13,390 nt of DNA from contig CALJCO010000112.1 in assembly GCA_938023905.1 (NCBI GenBank), positions 1-13,390 on the forward strand, written 5' to 3'. The notes beneath the pieces are model-generated. The model was not told the origin of the DNA, made no database searches, and saw only the letters and a list, made by a program, of their open reading frames with translations. Both the position numbers and the translations under genes were made by a program. Shown here piece after piece: positions 13,339 to 13,390 of the stretch. This DNA is from an uncultured Collinsella sp. (lineage in GTDB: Bacteria; Actinomycetota; Coriobacteriia; Coriobacteriales; Coriobacteriaceae). Within the stretch, counting starts at the first letter, position 1. Each line of letters starts with the position of its first letter.

Positions 13339-13390
13339 AGATCGGAAGAGCACACGTCTGAACTCCAGTCACTCTTATATATCTCGTATG
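13339..13390 (+). other. Illumina adapter and index contamination at contig end
   Basis: AGATCGGAAGAGCACACGTC and the following 14 bases (13339-13372) match the TruSeq read-1 3' adapter. An 8-base index follows (13373-13380), and then ATCTCGTATG (13381-13390), the start of the constant flow-cell sequence. Its in-frame translation gives DRKSTRLNSSH, a familiar contamination signature in protein databases. This is technical sequence and not part of the genome. Confidence 0.98.

Noticed and set aside
1..13390. CRISPR array, classical IS with paired ends, or phage module
   Set aside because: No regularly spaced repeats, no cas genes, and no terminal inverted repeats with target duplication around the RAYT. 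DinD alone is not evidence of a prophage.

Overview
This looks like a chromosomal contig end from a high-GC anaerobic actinobacterium of class Coriobacteriia, probably Collinsella or a close relative. The inference rests on codon use, the GGGtGRT/NifU-like gene pair, the sufCBDSU gene order with a divergent Rrf2 regulator, and the style of the RAYT. No 16S or other typing marker is present, so the genus is an inference. Nearly all housekeeping genes lie on the minus strand; the RAYT, the Rrf2 regulator and the last gene are on the plus strand.

Layout. 1-314: the 3' part of a tRNA-Lys(CTT), its terminator, a GC-rich region that can fold heavily, and a second copy of the tRNA 3' tail with its own terminator, i.e. 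a 175-177 bp direct duplication. 315-1175 (-): a DinD homologue abutting this duplication, which makes the tRNA end look like an accessory or integration site. 1337-2863 (-): a flavoprotein of the fumarate reductase/L-aspartate oxidase superfamily that lacks one usual active-site histidine. 3120-4877 (-): a two-gene operon of a NifU-like scaffold protein and a GGGtGRT protein (function unknown), closed by a strong terminator. 5250-6080 (+): a RAYT-type HUH transposase with a C-terminal HTH, preceded by inverted repeats. 6146-11391 (-): a complete SUF iron-sulfur cluster assembly operon, sufC-sufB-sufD-sufS-sufU, tightly packed with overlapping or nearly overlapping genes. 11572-12003 (+): a divergent Rrf2/IscR-type regulator with three cysteines. 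12143-13338 (+): a secreted, lysozyme-like protein with a long Ser/Gly/Asp/Asn-rich tail, cut off by the contig end.

How it works together. SufS (cysteine desulfurase) and SufU (sulfur acceptor) feed sulfur to the SufBCD scaffold. The divergent Rrf2 protein probably senses cluster status and controls the operon from the shared intergenic region, which carries a TTAGTC-N12-GACTAA palindrome. The nearby NifU-like/GGGtGRT operon suggests a second, uncharacterised Fe-S related function. Two similar 29-bp palindromes (GGGACAA...TTGTCCC) bracket the suf operon; one lies 56 bp after the RAYT gene, so they are candidate REP elements or, alternatively, regulator sites.

The last 52 bases (13339-13390) are Illumina adapter plus index, not genome. 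The open frame runs through them, so the apparent C-terminus of the last protein is artificial.
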